Below are positions 1-12,223 of a DNA stretch of 64,000 nucleotides, one piece after another. The stretch comes from Malania oleifera (taxonomy: Eukaryota; Streptophyta; Magnoliopsida; Santalales; Ximeniaceae): the NCBI RefSeq assembly GCF_029873635.1, contig NC_080421.1, forward strand, positions 3,658,001 through 3,722,000, given 5' to 3'. Under the pieces are notes generated by a model, which did no database searches, was not told the origin of the DNA, and was given only the letters and a program-made list of their open reading frames with translations. The position numbers and the translations under genes are program-made. Numbering within the stretch: the stretch's first letter is position 1; every line of letters starts with the position of its first letter.

Positions 1-3000
1 AAAAAACATTACACTAGCACATTTGATTTTTTTCAGAATACCTTACACATTATATGCCTATCACTAACTTTAAAATAATATTCCTGCGCACACATTATAA
101 TATCGTATTATGCTTTAGAATACTATATAAATTTTTCCTTCCAAAATTTAAAAACAATGTGATCTATGAATAAATATCTGATAAAGATCGAATCAACATA
201 AGTTTATATGATAAGGTATTATTAATTAATTTAAAGCATCATATGGTAGTTACTGCAAAATCACATCATATTGAGTGCGTGTTTGTGTCATGTCCTTGAC
301 ACTAACATTCTTTGGACGCTTCATCGACGTGTATCTAACACTTTATAAATGTGTTTATAGTTTTAAATAATATATTTCTAATGCTTTTTGACTCTCCTTG
401 TGCATTTCTTTAGTAGTTCCTTCAACATATTTTAGACACAGCAATTCATTGTCACATGACTTTATTTTATTTCATTCATAAAAAATCATAATTGCGAAAA
501 GAGCACGATAAAAAATGCATAGTTTTCAAAAAAATAAAAATAAATTTATTGACTTTTTTCAATGGAAGAAGTCATATTTTGGGAGTTTTACAAAATACAA
601 AAATAAAAAAATGCACATTCATCTATTAAATTTTTTTTATATGGATAGCTCTGTACAAATATTAAAGTTGATGCTTGTCATAAGTAGTTTAATTTTAACT
701 TATATGTTTCTATCGCATCTCGTCTATATTTTTAGTATTTTTATGTCCTTATATCTATGTTCTGATATTCGTGCTCATTTTTTATAATTGTAATGAGAAT
801 ATAAGTTCCAATAAATAACTGTAAATATTTGTACTGTAACTTACAAACTTAATTAATAAATGTATTAATATAATATTTTTTGCATAAGGTCCACCACCTA
901 GTCCGCTTACATTGACATATGTTACATTTCTCTTCTATTTTTTTATACATAATTACATATATATAATAACTTGACCATTCTTTATGATAAGCGATTAATC
1001 AACTTGACTTCTATATCTGTTTCAAGTTGTTATCTAACCTAGTCTCCTAAACTAGCTTCCTTACCTGTCCACATTCAAAATGATGCAAAAACTAAGTAAT
1101 ATTTGACACTGTACTCATGTGCTGACATAACATGCCACTCTGGGCCAACAACCTACCCCACCCATCCCTATTTTTCACTACACTCGGGCAGTGAAAGTGC
1201 AGAACGTCACTCGTAACTCGTAAGGGACATCTCCCAGCAAATATTTGGCAAGGATTCATATCATAGAGATCTAAGAAGTTTTACACTAACTGTCAACTAC
1301 AAAATGCAATCCTCTTCCTTTACCCAGGCTTGGTACCGGCTTTGTGAAAAAAGAAAAAAAAACTTGGTTGTCTACTCCCCAATGCAAGTTCAGCATCACA
1401 CTATTTTTCTGCTTCAAGAAACTAAATTCACCATGTCACATAATTCACCATGAAAAATTAGTTTTCTCCTATATTATTAGCTCCTCATTAATCATTTGTG
1501 GTTTGAGCACATTATAATCTAGCATCATCATCCTTTAAAGTGCCCTCTTCCCAATTTTGTTGTGTCAATCATTTCATTTTGCAGCCATATCTTTCAGGAA
1601 AGCATGGGAAATGTGTTTTGCTATCTTTCTTTTCTCTCTTCCCTTTTTTAAAAAGAAAACTGTTATCACTATTCTGCTATAATACTTGCAATTTAATTAT
1701 ACCTAATTTCCTTTATTTTACTTGATTGTTTAAGGTATTGCTGGCTGTAAAGAGGGTCCTCAAAAAGCTGTATCTTGTGTCATCTTTCTTGGTTCTAACC
1801 TCCTATCAACATATCTTCTGTAGGTCTAGTTCTGCATGAATCCATATATCCTTTCCTGAAAATCAAGAGATTACTAAATAATTTTGAATATCAAATCCAT
1901 GCATTATCAATGCAAAGCACCAACTAAGTTTTTAAAAATGTTTCTTCTTTTCTAATGTCTCAGCATGTTGGTAAGTTTGGTCCATGGTTGCTTGGGCATC
2001 ATGGGTTTTGAGTTGTGGCCACAGCCTCTCCAGAAGCAAGGGTAAGGATGTGTCTTCAAACGACACAAAAGTTAGCATTTGAAAATATATAAAATGGTTT
2101 AGGTTTGCCTCCTGTGTGTCTGCGTATTTAGCCCCCATTTGGAACCACTTAAAAAACACTTATTAGTTATTGTAAGAAGCACTTAAGATAAGTACTTGTC
2201 TAATTAATGCATTTTATCTTTGTACAGTATAGTGTACTTGCCCTCCCCGGTTCCAGATAGCATGAGAGTCTTGTGTGATGGGGGTTACATATTTTTTCTG
2301 TGCCTGCTATAGTGTTTTTGTATGTTTATCTGTATGTACATATGTATGCATCAGGATGCACATACCATTGGTGTAGAACTAGCTATTTTAAAACCATTTG
2401 CATGATTAATTTCAAGAAGACTAGATATTTGAATTTTGTCTATAACACAAATGGTATAGTTGAAGATATCCAAACAACTTGAAACTTGACATGTATGATC
2501 AACATAAATAGAATGTCAAATTCCACAGCTGATTTCACTGGAAATGACTCATGCAAAAAGTTGTGCTGTGATGTTAAAATAGCTAGCTCTACTTATGGTG
2601 TAAGTGGATATTTCTTGGTGTTTATAGAATATTTTTATAGATTTGGAGTATTATGTATGACTGGATGTAACTTATAGTTATAATGAACGTCTCCATAAGA
2701 TACTTTAGATCTTGAAACAGGTCACTCCTTCAAAATTCTCATACGTTTGCCCCTACTTTTGGGAGGAAGAAAAAAAAATGCAATTCACCTTTAAATTTGT
2801 AGGCTCAAACATTTTCAGTAGATTTCACATGGATTAATATGCACATAGAGTGCGCTCTGCTTTTCAATTCGGGCGGGGACTGCTTCTTCTAAACCATGCA
2901 TTGGTGGGAGCCTTGTGTGCTCGACTGCTTTATGTCTTTTGTGATGTCTATTTTTTTTTTCCCCTCATAGTTGTTTCTCTACTGAAGTCCACTAGATTAC

Positions 3001-4502
3001 TAGCTGTTTTATTTGTTGGTGCGTTTTATCACACATATAAGAATTTTATGCTCTCCAAGAAATATAGTTAAGGCACTTGGTTAGGTTATTTGTGTTTAAA
3101 GTTCATATTTGGTTTGGAATCCAATAGATGTGTTGTGGTTATACAAGATTATGACCATTGACAAGAGTAGTACTAGGATGGGTGATCACTTGGGAAGTCC
3201 TCGTGTTGCACCCCTCTTTAAAAAAAAAAAATAGTTCTTTGGGGGTTTGAAGGCTGTTGATATACCAACTTTGATGTTTTGATTTCCATTCAATGAATAC
3301 GAGGGGCTAGGGGAGATAAATACATATTTTTTATTTTTGAATGTCATCTATTTTGAAATTGACAAATTATTAATGTCATCATGTGGAATTAGCTTTTCAT
3401 GCTTGTAAATTTAACAGCCGTTATACTTTCATGAAAAGTTTTGATTTCCACTGGGAGTTTAAAGTATGCAGACCCCCAAATAGGGCGTTTCTGGTACTAA
3501 CATTCATTTGCTATGATGCCATAACCTTCCCACACCCCTCCCCTTCCAAAAGAAGAGTCCCTTGATAGTTCATGACTTCAATATTTTGGTCAAAATTCAC
3601 TCCAAACTTTAGGAACTGAGGTTGGTAGACAAATTGTGGGCCAAAGTCATCAAAGTACGTAAAGCAAATAACCTTAGGATGTAAAATTTTTAGCAGTGAT
3701 GCCGTGAGTCATCGAGAAGTTTGTGTCACCAAAATGAGATGCTGTTTTTAGTGGGTAGGGTAGGTGGGGCGCTGCTAGACGTACTGGCCCAGATCAAACT
3801 GTAGGGACCCTAGTTTGCTTTTATGAATATGTTTATGTGCCAAATCTAAAGGGATATTTATATAACATTTCAATTTGAATAAATTGTCTCTCTTATTGTT
3901 GCTCACACTGTTAGTGTTGGTATCTGTGCTAACAATTTCTCATCCATGATCCATTCTTGCTAAAACTGATATGGTTCATGCAATAAGTTTTTGTTAAAGT
4001 TTTGCATTGTATTATGGTCCAATATTAATTATTGTTAAGTGAAATATTAAAGATATTTTTTGGCAGCTTTTGTGGAATTAGTTTTTTAAAAAAAAAAAGA
4101 AAAAGGAAAAATAGTAAGTGTTGAAAATGTTAACTCTTTTCTTTCTTGGTGAAAATGTAGAACTCTTAGTTGCCTATAATATTAACATGTGAAAAATAGA
4201 ACAACCATAGTTTAGAACTTGAGAAATTTTGGTTAATGTAAACCCCCCATTGAAAGGACGCTGATTGAAAACATGGGTTTGCTCAAAAGCACAGACAATT
4301 TTTCCGCTGTTCTGACACACTTAGAGATATTCAAGTATGTGTGCATGCATGGCGATGGTCATCCACTATACTGGAAAAGTTGGTTGATGCATCATACTGC
4401 TGCACATTAATGTTTGCTAGTTTAGCAGTAGTTTTACCTTCTAAATGCTTGAATATAGGGTCGAAATTTCTGACAAAAATCATGGACGATCAAACATTTC
4501 AG
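1..4502. other. Non-coding stretch upstream of the transporter exon, probably partly intron
   Basis: I see no convincing exon here on either strand. The open frames are short, AT-driven and of low complexity. A partial 5S rRNA relic lies at 3164-3216. The stretch at about 2080-2215 has the look of a degraded MITE end (text such as 'cccatttggaaccactt' next to 'aagcacttaagataagtact'), but both ends could not be defined. Because the transporter exon starting at 4503 lacks an N-terminus, part or all of this stretch may be its first intron. That is an inference. Confidence 0.5.
3164..3216 (+). pseudogene. Partial 5S rRNA-derived relic (3' half)
   Basis: About 53 bases match the 3' half of plant 5S rRNA as I remember it: AGAGTAGTACTAGGATGGGT, then a few changed bases, then GGGAAGTCCTCGTGTTGCA and CCCCTC. 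The 5' half, with most of the internal RNA polymerase III promoter, is absent or not recognisable, so this is not a working 5S gene. A run of A follows shortly after. It could be a retroposed fragment, a 5S-derived SINE remnant, or a piece of a Cassandra-type TRIM, whose LTRs are known to carry 5S sequence. No second repeat was seen to support the last option. Confidence 0.75.
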
Positions 4503-5342
4503 GCTGTTACTACCGGAGCAGTTGTAGCACTCTCAGCCCTTATTATGATCTTAATCCATCCAGCTCTTGCACCACCGGCTTTTGCAACCTTTCAAACTGC
4601 AGCTAAAACTGGTGGTGCTGCCACCGCCACTGTAGGAGGAAGCCTAATCCAAACTGAATTATTAAGCAGTGCTTGGACGGGCTTCTTAGCTGGTTGCTTA
4701 CACACTCTTTCAGGCCCAGACCACCTTGCTGCTTTGGCTCCACTCTCAATTGGCCGCACCCCTCTGGAAAGTGCTGCTGTTGGAGCCCTCTGGGGCTGTG
4801 GCCATGATGCCGGTCAAGTGATTTTTGGCCTCCTCTTTCTTATACTGAAGGATAGGCTCCACATTGAAGTCATCCGAACTTGGGGCACAAGAGTTGTGGG
4901 TTTTACACTGCTTGTGATTGGTGCAATGGGTATTAGAGAAGCTTCAGAAGTTCCGACTCCATGTGTTGCATTGGAAAATGGTGAGTGCGATGTTAGTGTC
5001 TATGAAACAATTGAAAACCCTGTGGTTGGGAAAAAGAAGATTGGTTTTGCAACTTTTGCCACCGGGATCGTCCATGGGCTGCAGCCTGATGCACTGATGA
5101 TGGTTTTGCCTGCACTGGCCTTGCCCTCTCGATTAGCAGGCGCTGCATTTCTAGCAATGTTCCTAGTGGGGACTGTAGTTGCAATGGGTGGTTACACCGT
5201 ATTTATAGGCTCCTGTAGTCAGGCACTAAAAGAAAGGGTTCCAAGAATAACTGAGAAACTCACTTGGGCGTCTTCCCTTGTGGCTATAGCTCTTGGATTT
5301 GCCATTCTGATTAGCCAATTTTTTGGGTATAGCCTGTATTGA
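4503..5342 (+). CDS. NicO-family (nickel/cobalt transporter-like) membrane protein, terminal exon
   Basis: This open frame of 279 codons plus a stop resembles the plant 'high-affinity nickel-transport family' proteins (Arabidopsis At2g16800/At4g35080 type), which are predicted to be plastid membrane proteins. It has about six hydrophobic segments. Its histidine motifs are HTLSGPDH (codons 4701-4724), GCGHDAGQ (His at 4803-4805) and GIVHGLQPDALMM, which fit a metal-transport family. The frame is open back to an ATG at 4341, but the 54 codons before 4503 look like translated intron. An AG acceptor ends at 4502 in phase 0, and family-like sequence (AVTTGAVVALSALIMI) starts just after it. Family members are roughly 360-370 residues long, so a transit-peptide exon of about 90 codons is missing, either upstream of the window or unseen. 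The true substrate is unproven. The gene is convergent with the PIS gene, with 672 bp between stop codons. Confidence 0.85.
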   Translation, partial: AVTTGAVVALSALIMILIHPALAPPAFATFQTAAKTGGAATATVGGSLIQTELLSSAWTGFLAGCLHTLSGPDHLAALAPLSIGRTPLESAAVGALWGCGHDAGQVIFGLLFLILKDRLHIEVIRTWGTRVVGFTLLVIGAMGIREASEVPTPCVALENGECDVSVYETIENPVVGKKKIGFATFATGIVHGLQPDALMMVLPALALPSRLAGAAFLAMFLVGTVVAMGGYTVFIGSCSQALKERVPRITEKLTWASSLVAIALGFAILISQFFGYSLY

Positions 5343-6014
5343 TCATAAGCTGCTCTTATTCTGAAAAATATTTGAGATTGCGAAGAAGGTTAGTTGATTT
5401 GTTCACAGCAGAAGTTTACCCCCCCTCTTATCTTCTTTTGACAAAAAATCATTATCCAGATTATTTATTCATACTTTTTTATCGCAATGCCCGGGGCCTT
5501 TTCTGAATATAGGTAATTCATTGCTACCTTGGGAAAGGATTTTATTAACAGGTATTCCAAGGGCACTAGTTGAGATTGTACACAAGAAATATTCTTGCAA
5601 CAACCCCAACCCCCCCTCCCCCCTTCTTTTTCCCACCCCCAAGAAAATTGAACCAAATAATGTTCACATTTTTTCTATATGCAAATTGCATAAGGCACAA
5701 GTGGAAGTTCTAATAATTTTCAAAATTCTCAGCATTGTCATGGTGCAAATTTTGTGATATCTGACTTTGGATTCATCAACAAAACATTAAAAAAGATGAA
5801 AGAGACATATCATCTGAGGGTCGCTATTTTTTTTTACTATTGAATATAGTGCTTATTCATTTGCTTGGCATTGAAATTGAGTGAAAACAAGGAACCGATG
5901 ATCTGAGTAGAACAATGCTGCCTCGCTTTGATGTAAAACTTGAGTGAGAAAATGAGGCCACTGATGCTCTGACTGGCAGGATGCTGCCCCGATCCTCCGA
6001 ACAGATCATGAGAA
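5343..6014. other. Convergent intergenic spacer holding two 3' UTRs
   Basis: This spacer lies between the stop codons of the transporter gene (+) and the PIS gene (-). It must hold both 3' UTRs and their polyadenylation signals. It includes a C-rich stretch around 5603-5640. I could not place an unambiguous poly(A) site for either gene. Confidence 0.5.
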
Positions 6015-9000
6015 TCATGGCTTTTGACTTTTTTCGATGTCATAAAGCACGCAAGCATCTGCCGCAGTCTTCATCTGAAACAAGAAGTGTATACCAAAGG
6101 ATTCCAAATCAAAGCAGTTCATTGACATAAAACTAGAAAAGATTGCTTCAACCAACGGCAAGGAAAAAAAATTGCCCAAGCCTGCCTACTATCAAAATGG
6201 CCCAAAAAACCAAACATTGTTCAAACTTCAAACACCCCCAGTGTGTTTGTTTGAACAAAACATAAGAGTACACCACTCTTGCAGTTATGCTGGCAAGACT
6301 CAGTTATATGTTGAGCCCTATGGTGAAGATATTCCAACTCATTTATGCTTAATTAAACCTAGGCCTGCCAAACCACCTCTCAAGTCCTTTAGCAGCTGAG
6401 ATGCGTTGCCTAGGTTCATGTATGACCTTGTCTATCCACACCTAACATACATTCAGTAGTATAATTGCGTAATACGCAAAGCCATAATGTATCAACCCAG
6501 CTAAGAAACCATATGGATCCATAGCACATGGTGCATAGGGATTTCAACTTCATTTATGTGTTCCATCCGTTTGCACCCTAATGGTAATGGATGGTTTTTT
6601 GCCAATGAATTGGAGGATGGATGGGGCGTGGATGCCAGAGAGTGGGGTGTGGGACAGATGCTGGTGCATATTGTCCCACCCAATCCATGTATTTTATGAC
6701 AAATTATATATTATTTAGTACTAACCAAAAATTACACAATTTTTCATAAGCCATTACCATTGAGCGAAGAATAAGGATTTTGAAAACAAATATTTTCATT
6801 AAAAAATAAGAAATTCAATTTTTGACTGTAGGGTGGGGTGGATGCCAAGCACATACAAATATTATTCAACAATCAATACCCACAGGGTGGATATGGCAAG
6901 ATGTGCAGCTGTAGTGAAGAACCCAGAATTCTCTCAAACTTGAGAAATTGACGACGCATGTTTTAATTTGAGGAAATAGCGAGACAGATCTAATATGGAA
7001 GAAAAGGATATAAACACTGTACGATATCTAAGCTCTGTCCACCTTAGCTGTTAAAGAATAAGAAAAACTTCATCTAGATGAATATTTTGAGGAGGCACAA
7101 ACAACAAAAGACCAATACCATCGTTCTTTGTCTGCTCTCACTTATTTATGTTCATGTCCAGAAATAGAATTGTTTCTCTCACATCCCACAACATTGAAAC
7201 AATGGGACAAGGGACACCCCCATCCCCTATCTCACATCAGTTGTGGAGAGCAGATGCAAAGTTCTACATAAGTTTAGGCAAGTCTACTATTCAATAGCTT
7301 GACTTAAGCATTTTGTGTCAGAATTTAGTGACATACATGGATATTTTACAAAACTTAGACTAAATGAATATTGGACATTTTAGTGGATTAATAGGCCTTA
7401 TGGTAGTGATCATCATATTATGGTTACAGGCCTAAAGCACTAGTCTGGGATTTCAATGTGTGTGGGCCTTGTTTGCACAAGGAGCCTATTATGGGTGTGA
7501 TTTCCTTATGCTAGTATATAAGCAACAAGGAGAGGATCTGCCCTCACACTAGTTTTCAGTGCGGTTTCCCATCAAGTTGCACATACAGGAAGGAAAGAAG
7601 ATAATAAGCTCTCCTCAGACTCTGCTGAACTCTTTGGACCTCAATGATGAAATCCATGGTGCAAGGTATGTGTTCTGAAATCATTTTACCCATTTCATGT
7701 TCATGTGCCTATAATTGATTAGGGTGATATTGTTTTGTTCCGAAAATTATTTATCAATTTGGTCTACTTGGCACCCCAAAGATTCTAGGATGCGTAAGTG
7801 TTGCTTGGGGCATGTGACAACCACCAAAGAATATACCAAAACCCATAGTTTCAACCCATCAAGTTAAATGTATTGGGCACCTGCAACTCCACCAAAAGCT
7901 ATATAGTGAGTGCTCCTCAATTCCCTTAAACTACAGTAGCTAGCACAAGCGCCAAATTCAGATTGTGACTTGTCCCACACCCTCGTTCTTCACCAAACAG
8001 GCTGATTGTTGCCAATAGCAACAATCACTCCCCTGGTAACTGCCTGCTGGCAGTCAAACCCATGACCCTGGCAGCCTGGCTCCAATACGATTTATAGAAA
8101 TGAGCACCTACCTCAACTCCAAAAGCTACAGCTGGTAGCGAGAGAACTACTCAAATCCAGCTAATCCAAGCGCCGCATTTCAACTGTGACTTGACCCACA
8201 CCCTGGGCATCTGCCACACCTCGGCAGACACTCAATAATCATTAGGGTTTGCAGATGAGTTTTGTCATCTACCATCAAATTAAATTCATCTATAATGGCC
8301 AGTTTTCAACACAATGATGAGTACACATGAACAGGATTTTGTTAAAATATGATGAACATGAAAACCAAGGTCCCAGTTATTGATACTTTTTCTACAATAA
8401 GTAGAGGAAACACCTGCAAATAATTAACTTTAAGCAACTGGAGTGTCATTGCATTATCTAACAAAGTCATTCAACATTCACCATGACTTATTTGATATCA
8501 AAAAGAATTTGAGCATGAGTATGTACAAATGTAATAGAATTTCACTTCTCACCTGTATAACATTAACTGTTTGCTTGATCGCCCATCCAAACAGAACAAG
8601 AGCAATTAGAAATGAAAGAGGTAAGCTCTGTTTCATACCATTCACTAGAACCTGAGAAAAAAAATAATAATAAAGAAATTTAAAAAAAAAAATAAAGGGA
8701 AAATAACCCAGTGGATTGACAATATCCTATGCAGAGTCAGCTGGAAAATCAACACAACGAAGGCTTACATCTATCAAGTTTTCAGTTTGATTTTCTGCAA
8801 GAAGGAATAAAATTATATAAAGGACCTGCAATATCAAAACACTCAATTGAAAAGATGATAAGCATGGACTGTGTGAATGAATTTTATAAAGCAGATGGAC
8901 CAGAGTTGCAATTACCTCGCATGCAGCACAGCAATAAGCCATAAACATCCGGTTTCCATAGTAGAACTTAAAAAGCCAACTAGTGCTGTCTTTTACATGT

Positions 9001-10489
9001 TTATGACTAGCCTTGCCTAACAAGAAAGTACTGCAATAAAATAAGGGACAAGAATAATTAGGATATCAAAGATCCAACAGTAATTCTATTCAAGATCAGT
9101 AGAATATTATCTTTTTGAAGATCAAAGCTCAAGATCAACTCAAGCAGGCAATTTATAAAGGAAAAACAATGTTCAAATCACAGGAAAGTACCTGTACATT
9201 TGCAGCCAATGGCTGGCAATATCTAAGGCAAGTAATGACAAGAACACTAAACCTGGCCTGCAAGAAGATTTCACCAGGAAATTTAACCATGTGTTGGTTT
9301 ATGAGCATAAAGAAATAAAAACAAACCTCACCTGTATACTTGGGAAAGGATAACTAGTAGACAAGCAGTGCTTGTTCTGGGATATGAAACATAACATGAA
9401 GATAATCATGTAAGCAGAATAAGGTAACTCATAATCAATGTAATCAATTATAAGAGATGCTACAACATAGCCAGAAAGGGACTCAGAAAATTTAACGCTG
9501 TTCTTGTCCATCTTGTGAAAGAGTTGAAAGTTTGAGCGACACCTGTCTGTAATCATGTCCAAAACAGCTCCGAATGTTGAAACTGAAACGTGAAATTGAA
9601 AAAGATGAATCAAATGCTTACAAATAAATGAATGAAGAGAAGAAGATTAGAAATCATTGCCTTGCAATGATATTTCAATTAAAGGATGACTAAAATAAGA
9701 GTACTTTTCCATTTAAGCACCAAACTGAATTCCCATATGCACACACACACACACATCTACTTCTGTACTGAGGGAAAAAAAGCTTCTTTAACAATTTAAG
9801 ATTTCTAAAAACACAAACATGCACACAACTTTATCAATATAAGATTGTAAAAATGCAGTTCAATGGCTCAAGTTGGAGACAGTTACAAAGGCAATAAGGC
9901 AAATTTTCTTTGAAGGTAATGACTATTATAGACAAATAAAAGCATTATCTTATGGTAGCACTACTTCCTTGATCACTTGCTCTAAGGCTTTATATATTAA
10001 AGAAACATATCACTGAGGACAAAGGCAAATTCATGAAATTTTACCTTGGTTGAATTTGCGGGCGAACCAACCATCCAAGCCATCACAGGCAAAGCTAAAA
10101 CCCACAAATTAGATCAAATTTTTCACAGCCCCAATTCAAAAACAGAAACAACAAAATCCAGAAGTCAGAGAAATCCCTGATAGACCGAGATTCACCTCAT
10201 GATATAGAGAACGGAAAAAAGCCTCTTGTTGGAAAAGCAATAGGCAAAGGCAATACAGTTCATGAGAACTCTTATGTACCCTGAAACCATTGTAACAACA
10301 TTTCAATAGACTTATTTGGCATACTTTCACACACTTTCACACCCAATAACACAAACTTCACAGAACACAATCATATATACACAGAAATTTGTTTGAACAA
10401 AGGAGAATATTAATGAACCCACCAATAATATTGGGAATATAAAGGTATATAGACAGTTTTCTCATTCTGGGTCTGGTCTTGTCAGCCAT
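6015..10489 (-). CDS. PIS1: Phosphatidylinositol synthase (CDP-diacylglycerol--inositol 3-phosphatidyltransferase), ten exons
   Basis: The enzyme joins CDP-diacylglycerol and myo-inositol to make phosphatidylinositol in ER membranes. Exons in coding order: 10489-10423, 10280-10196, 10094-10045, 9582-9543, 9376-9332, 9257-9192, 9030-8916, 8825-8769, 8651-8553 and 6074-6015. All junctions are GT-AG and in phase. The total is 684 nt, or 227 residues plus stop, matching the length I recall for Arabidopsis PIS1. The CDP-alcohol phosphotransferase signature is complete: D55-x2-D58-G59-x2-A62-R63-x8-G72-x3-D76-x3-D80, encoded across exons 2-4. Family segments such as LSVYLYIPNI, SHWLQMYS, DSTSWLF and YYGNRMFM are present. 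The protein is hydrophobic, as expected for a multi-pass enzyme, and starts MADKTRPRMRKLSVY. The last intron (6075-8552) is about 2.5 kb and carries repeat DNA; the final exon encodes only 19 residues. A likely acceptor just upstream of the ATG suggests an intron in the 5' UTR. No coding damage was seen. Confidence 0.96.
7862..8225 (-). mobile_element. Candidate TRIM-like repeat inside the last PIS intron
   Basis: Two related segments in the same orientation lie about 230 bp apart, at roughly 7862-7990 and 8095-8220. On the minus strand both read approximately GGTGTGGG(A/T)CAAGTCACA, then GGCGCTTG, then AGCTTTTGG(nn)GAGTTG. Just after the upstream copy (minus strand, about 8090-8075) is TTGGAGCCAGGCT, resembling the initiator-Met tRNA primer site. 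Between the copies is a short hairpin at 8001-8023 (GATTGTTG / CAACAATC). There is no coding potential. Exact ends and a target duplication could not be fixed, so this could also be a simple diverged duplication. Confidence 0.4.
9740..9754. repeat. (CA)n microsatellite in a PIS intron
   Basis: A short run of CA dinucleotides in the intron between exons 3 and 4. No role is apparent. Confidence 0.9.
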
Positions 10490-12223
10490 TATAGCCTCTG
10501 TGAAAATCAAACTGCATCAACTGCATAAAATTATTGAATCCATCTTACAACTGCACACAACCATTTTTTCTCAAAAGCTAAAACCCTCAATGCAAAACAA
10601 GTACATATGGATTTCTTTCTGTGGGAGCAACCTGCATATGGAACAGCGTAACAAATGAAACGGTAAGTGCTTCCCCATAAAACAAGTTTCATACCCTTTC
10701 TGCTGTTGTTGCTGCTACAATCAATCAAAATTGTCAAGACCTTGCTTTACAGCTTCATGGTTTTATCCTGGAAATAATAGTAAGAGCTTAATTAATTGAT
10801 CTGATACATACCCAAAATGAAAATTTAAAAGGTTCATTCCATTCTTCAAGAAATTGAAGCTTAATTCGACCCAAACTGATTGGAGCCAGTGCTATTTTCG
10901 TTTAGCGCTTTCATCGTCTTTATCGTATGAATTATACTGATAAAAAAAAAAAAAACGATATGCTTGGATTAAAAATTCGAAAGTAACAAAAAGAAAAAGG
11001 AAGAGAACCTATTGTTGAATCGATGCGCAAGATAAGTAAAACACTCATCGACATGTCCCCCCTGCCTCAATCGTTCGACAGTATCCATGATAAATCCGCG
11101 TGATACACAATTCCTGTACCCAACGTTTCTTTTTGGATAGGGACAAATTTAAGTAGGGTGAAAGAGATTTTCAATGAGATTTTAGAAATTTTTTTGCGGT
11201 ATCAATAATTTTACCGGCCTTTTATTTCTTATATTTTATAAAAGGATAAATTTTTGAAGAGAAAATTTATGTGTTTTAGTGAATTTGATATTTTTGAAAC
11301 TTCAAGAGACCGATAAATTATAGTAAATTTCTTTTACTTTATTTATTAGAAATATTTTTTAAAAAGTATTAAAACAATATAATAGGTAATTACTTATAGT
11401 ATGTTAATAAAATTATTTAACATATTACTGAAAATCTAGCAATTTTTAATTTGTTCAATTCCTATCAATCTTTTCTTTTCAAATTTAAATACCATCTTTA
11501 TTTTTTGTTAATTTCTTCAACGCCTTTAATCTCTTTAATTGGAAAACATATGTGTCATTTAAAGATCCCGGCATAATTAGGAAAACAAATAAATTTAAAG
11601 TATAAGTATCAATTTAAAAAAAATCATTTTCAGAACTTATTGTTGATTTTTTTAGTGACACTATTTTGGAAGGTTTAGTAATATACTTAGAAATTTCTAG
11701 TGTTAATGATATTTATTTTTTAAATGTCAGAAAAAATAATTATGAAGGAAATAAAAATTTATATAATTGAAAAAAAATTAATCATACACTTCATTTGCAC
11801 TTTGTTATTTCACAAACTTACGAGTAATGTCACACGGATTGCTGCGTCTAACATGTAAATAAGGTGAGAGTGAGATAACCTCTTCTATGTGAGTAGCAAG
11901 TAGGCCAAGGAGATGAGGCCAAGATAAGGCAACCGAGCTATAATGATGAGATAACCTCTTCCTATTAAGAAATAAGTAATTATCTGGCAATCAAATGAAC
12001 ATTATAATGAAAACCTAGAACTTCTAATTAGCGCAACTAAATTTTGTTCACTTCATTAGTATAGTTTTTATTATTACTAAGGGTATATAAAAAAATAAAT
12101 TAAAAATCAAAAGTAAAAATGCAAAAATTGAAAAACATAAATGATAGTTTTGCCTCAATTTTTTAGAACAAAAAGATATTCATTGCACTATCATTCATAT
12201 AAAAAAAAAAATTACAAGAAATA
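10490..12223. other. PIS upstream region and AT-rich spacer
   Basis: The first 600 bases must include the PIS 5' UTR and promoter. On the minus strand a 'ttttcacag' acceptor-like sequence ends about 10 nt before the start codon, and CAATAG|GTTCTC near 11008 is a possible donor for a 5' UTR intron. A short upstream open frame starts at 11098 (see findings). No TATA box could be assigned with confidence. From about 11150 to 12220 the DNA is very AT-rich, with no frame worth calling. Confidence 0.5.

Noticed and set aside
515-787. 90-codon open frame on the plus strand
   Set aside because: Lys/Phe/Ile-rich translation of AT-rich DNA, with no domain, no splice context and no similarity to the missing transporter N-terminus.
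2850-3071. 73-codon frame with GC-rich start
   Set aside because: No recognisable domain. The text resembles repeat-derived sequence and no gene structure surrounds it.
4341-4502. First 54 codons of the open frame as true N-terminus of the transporter
   Set aside because: They lack transit-peptide character and family similarity, and a phase-0 acceptor sits exactly where similarity starts.
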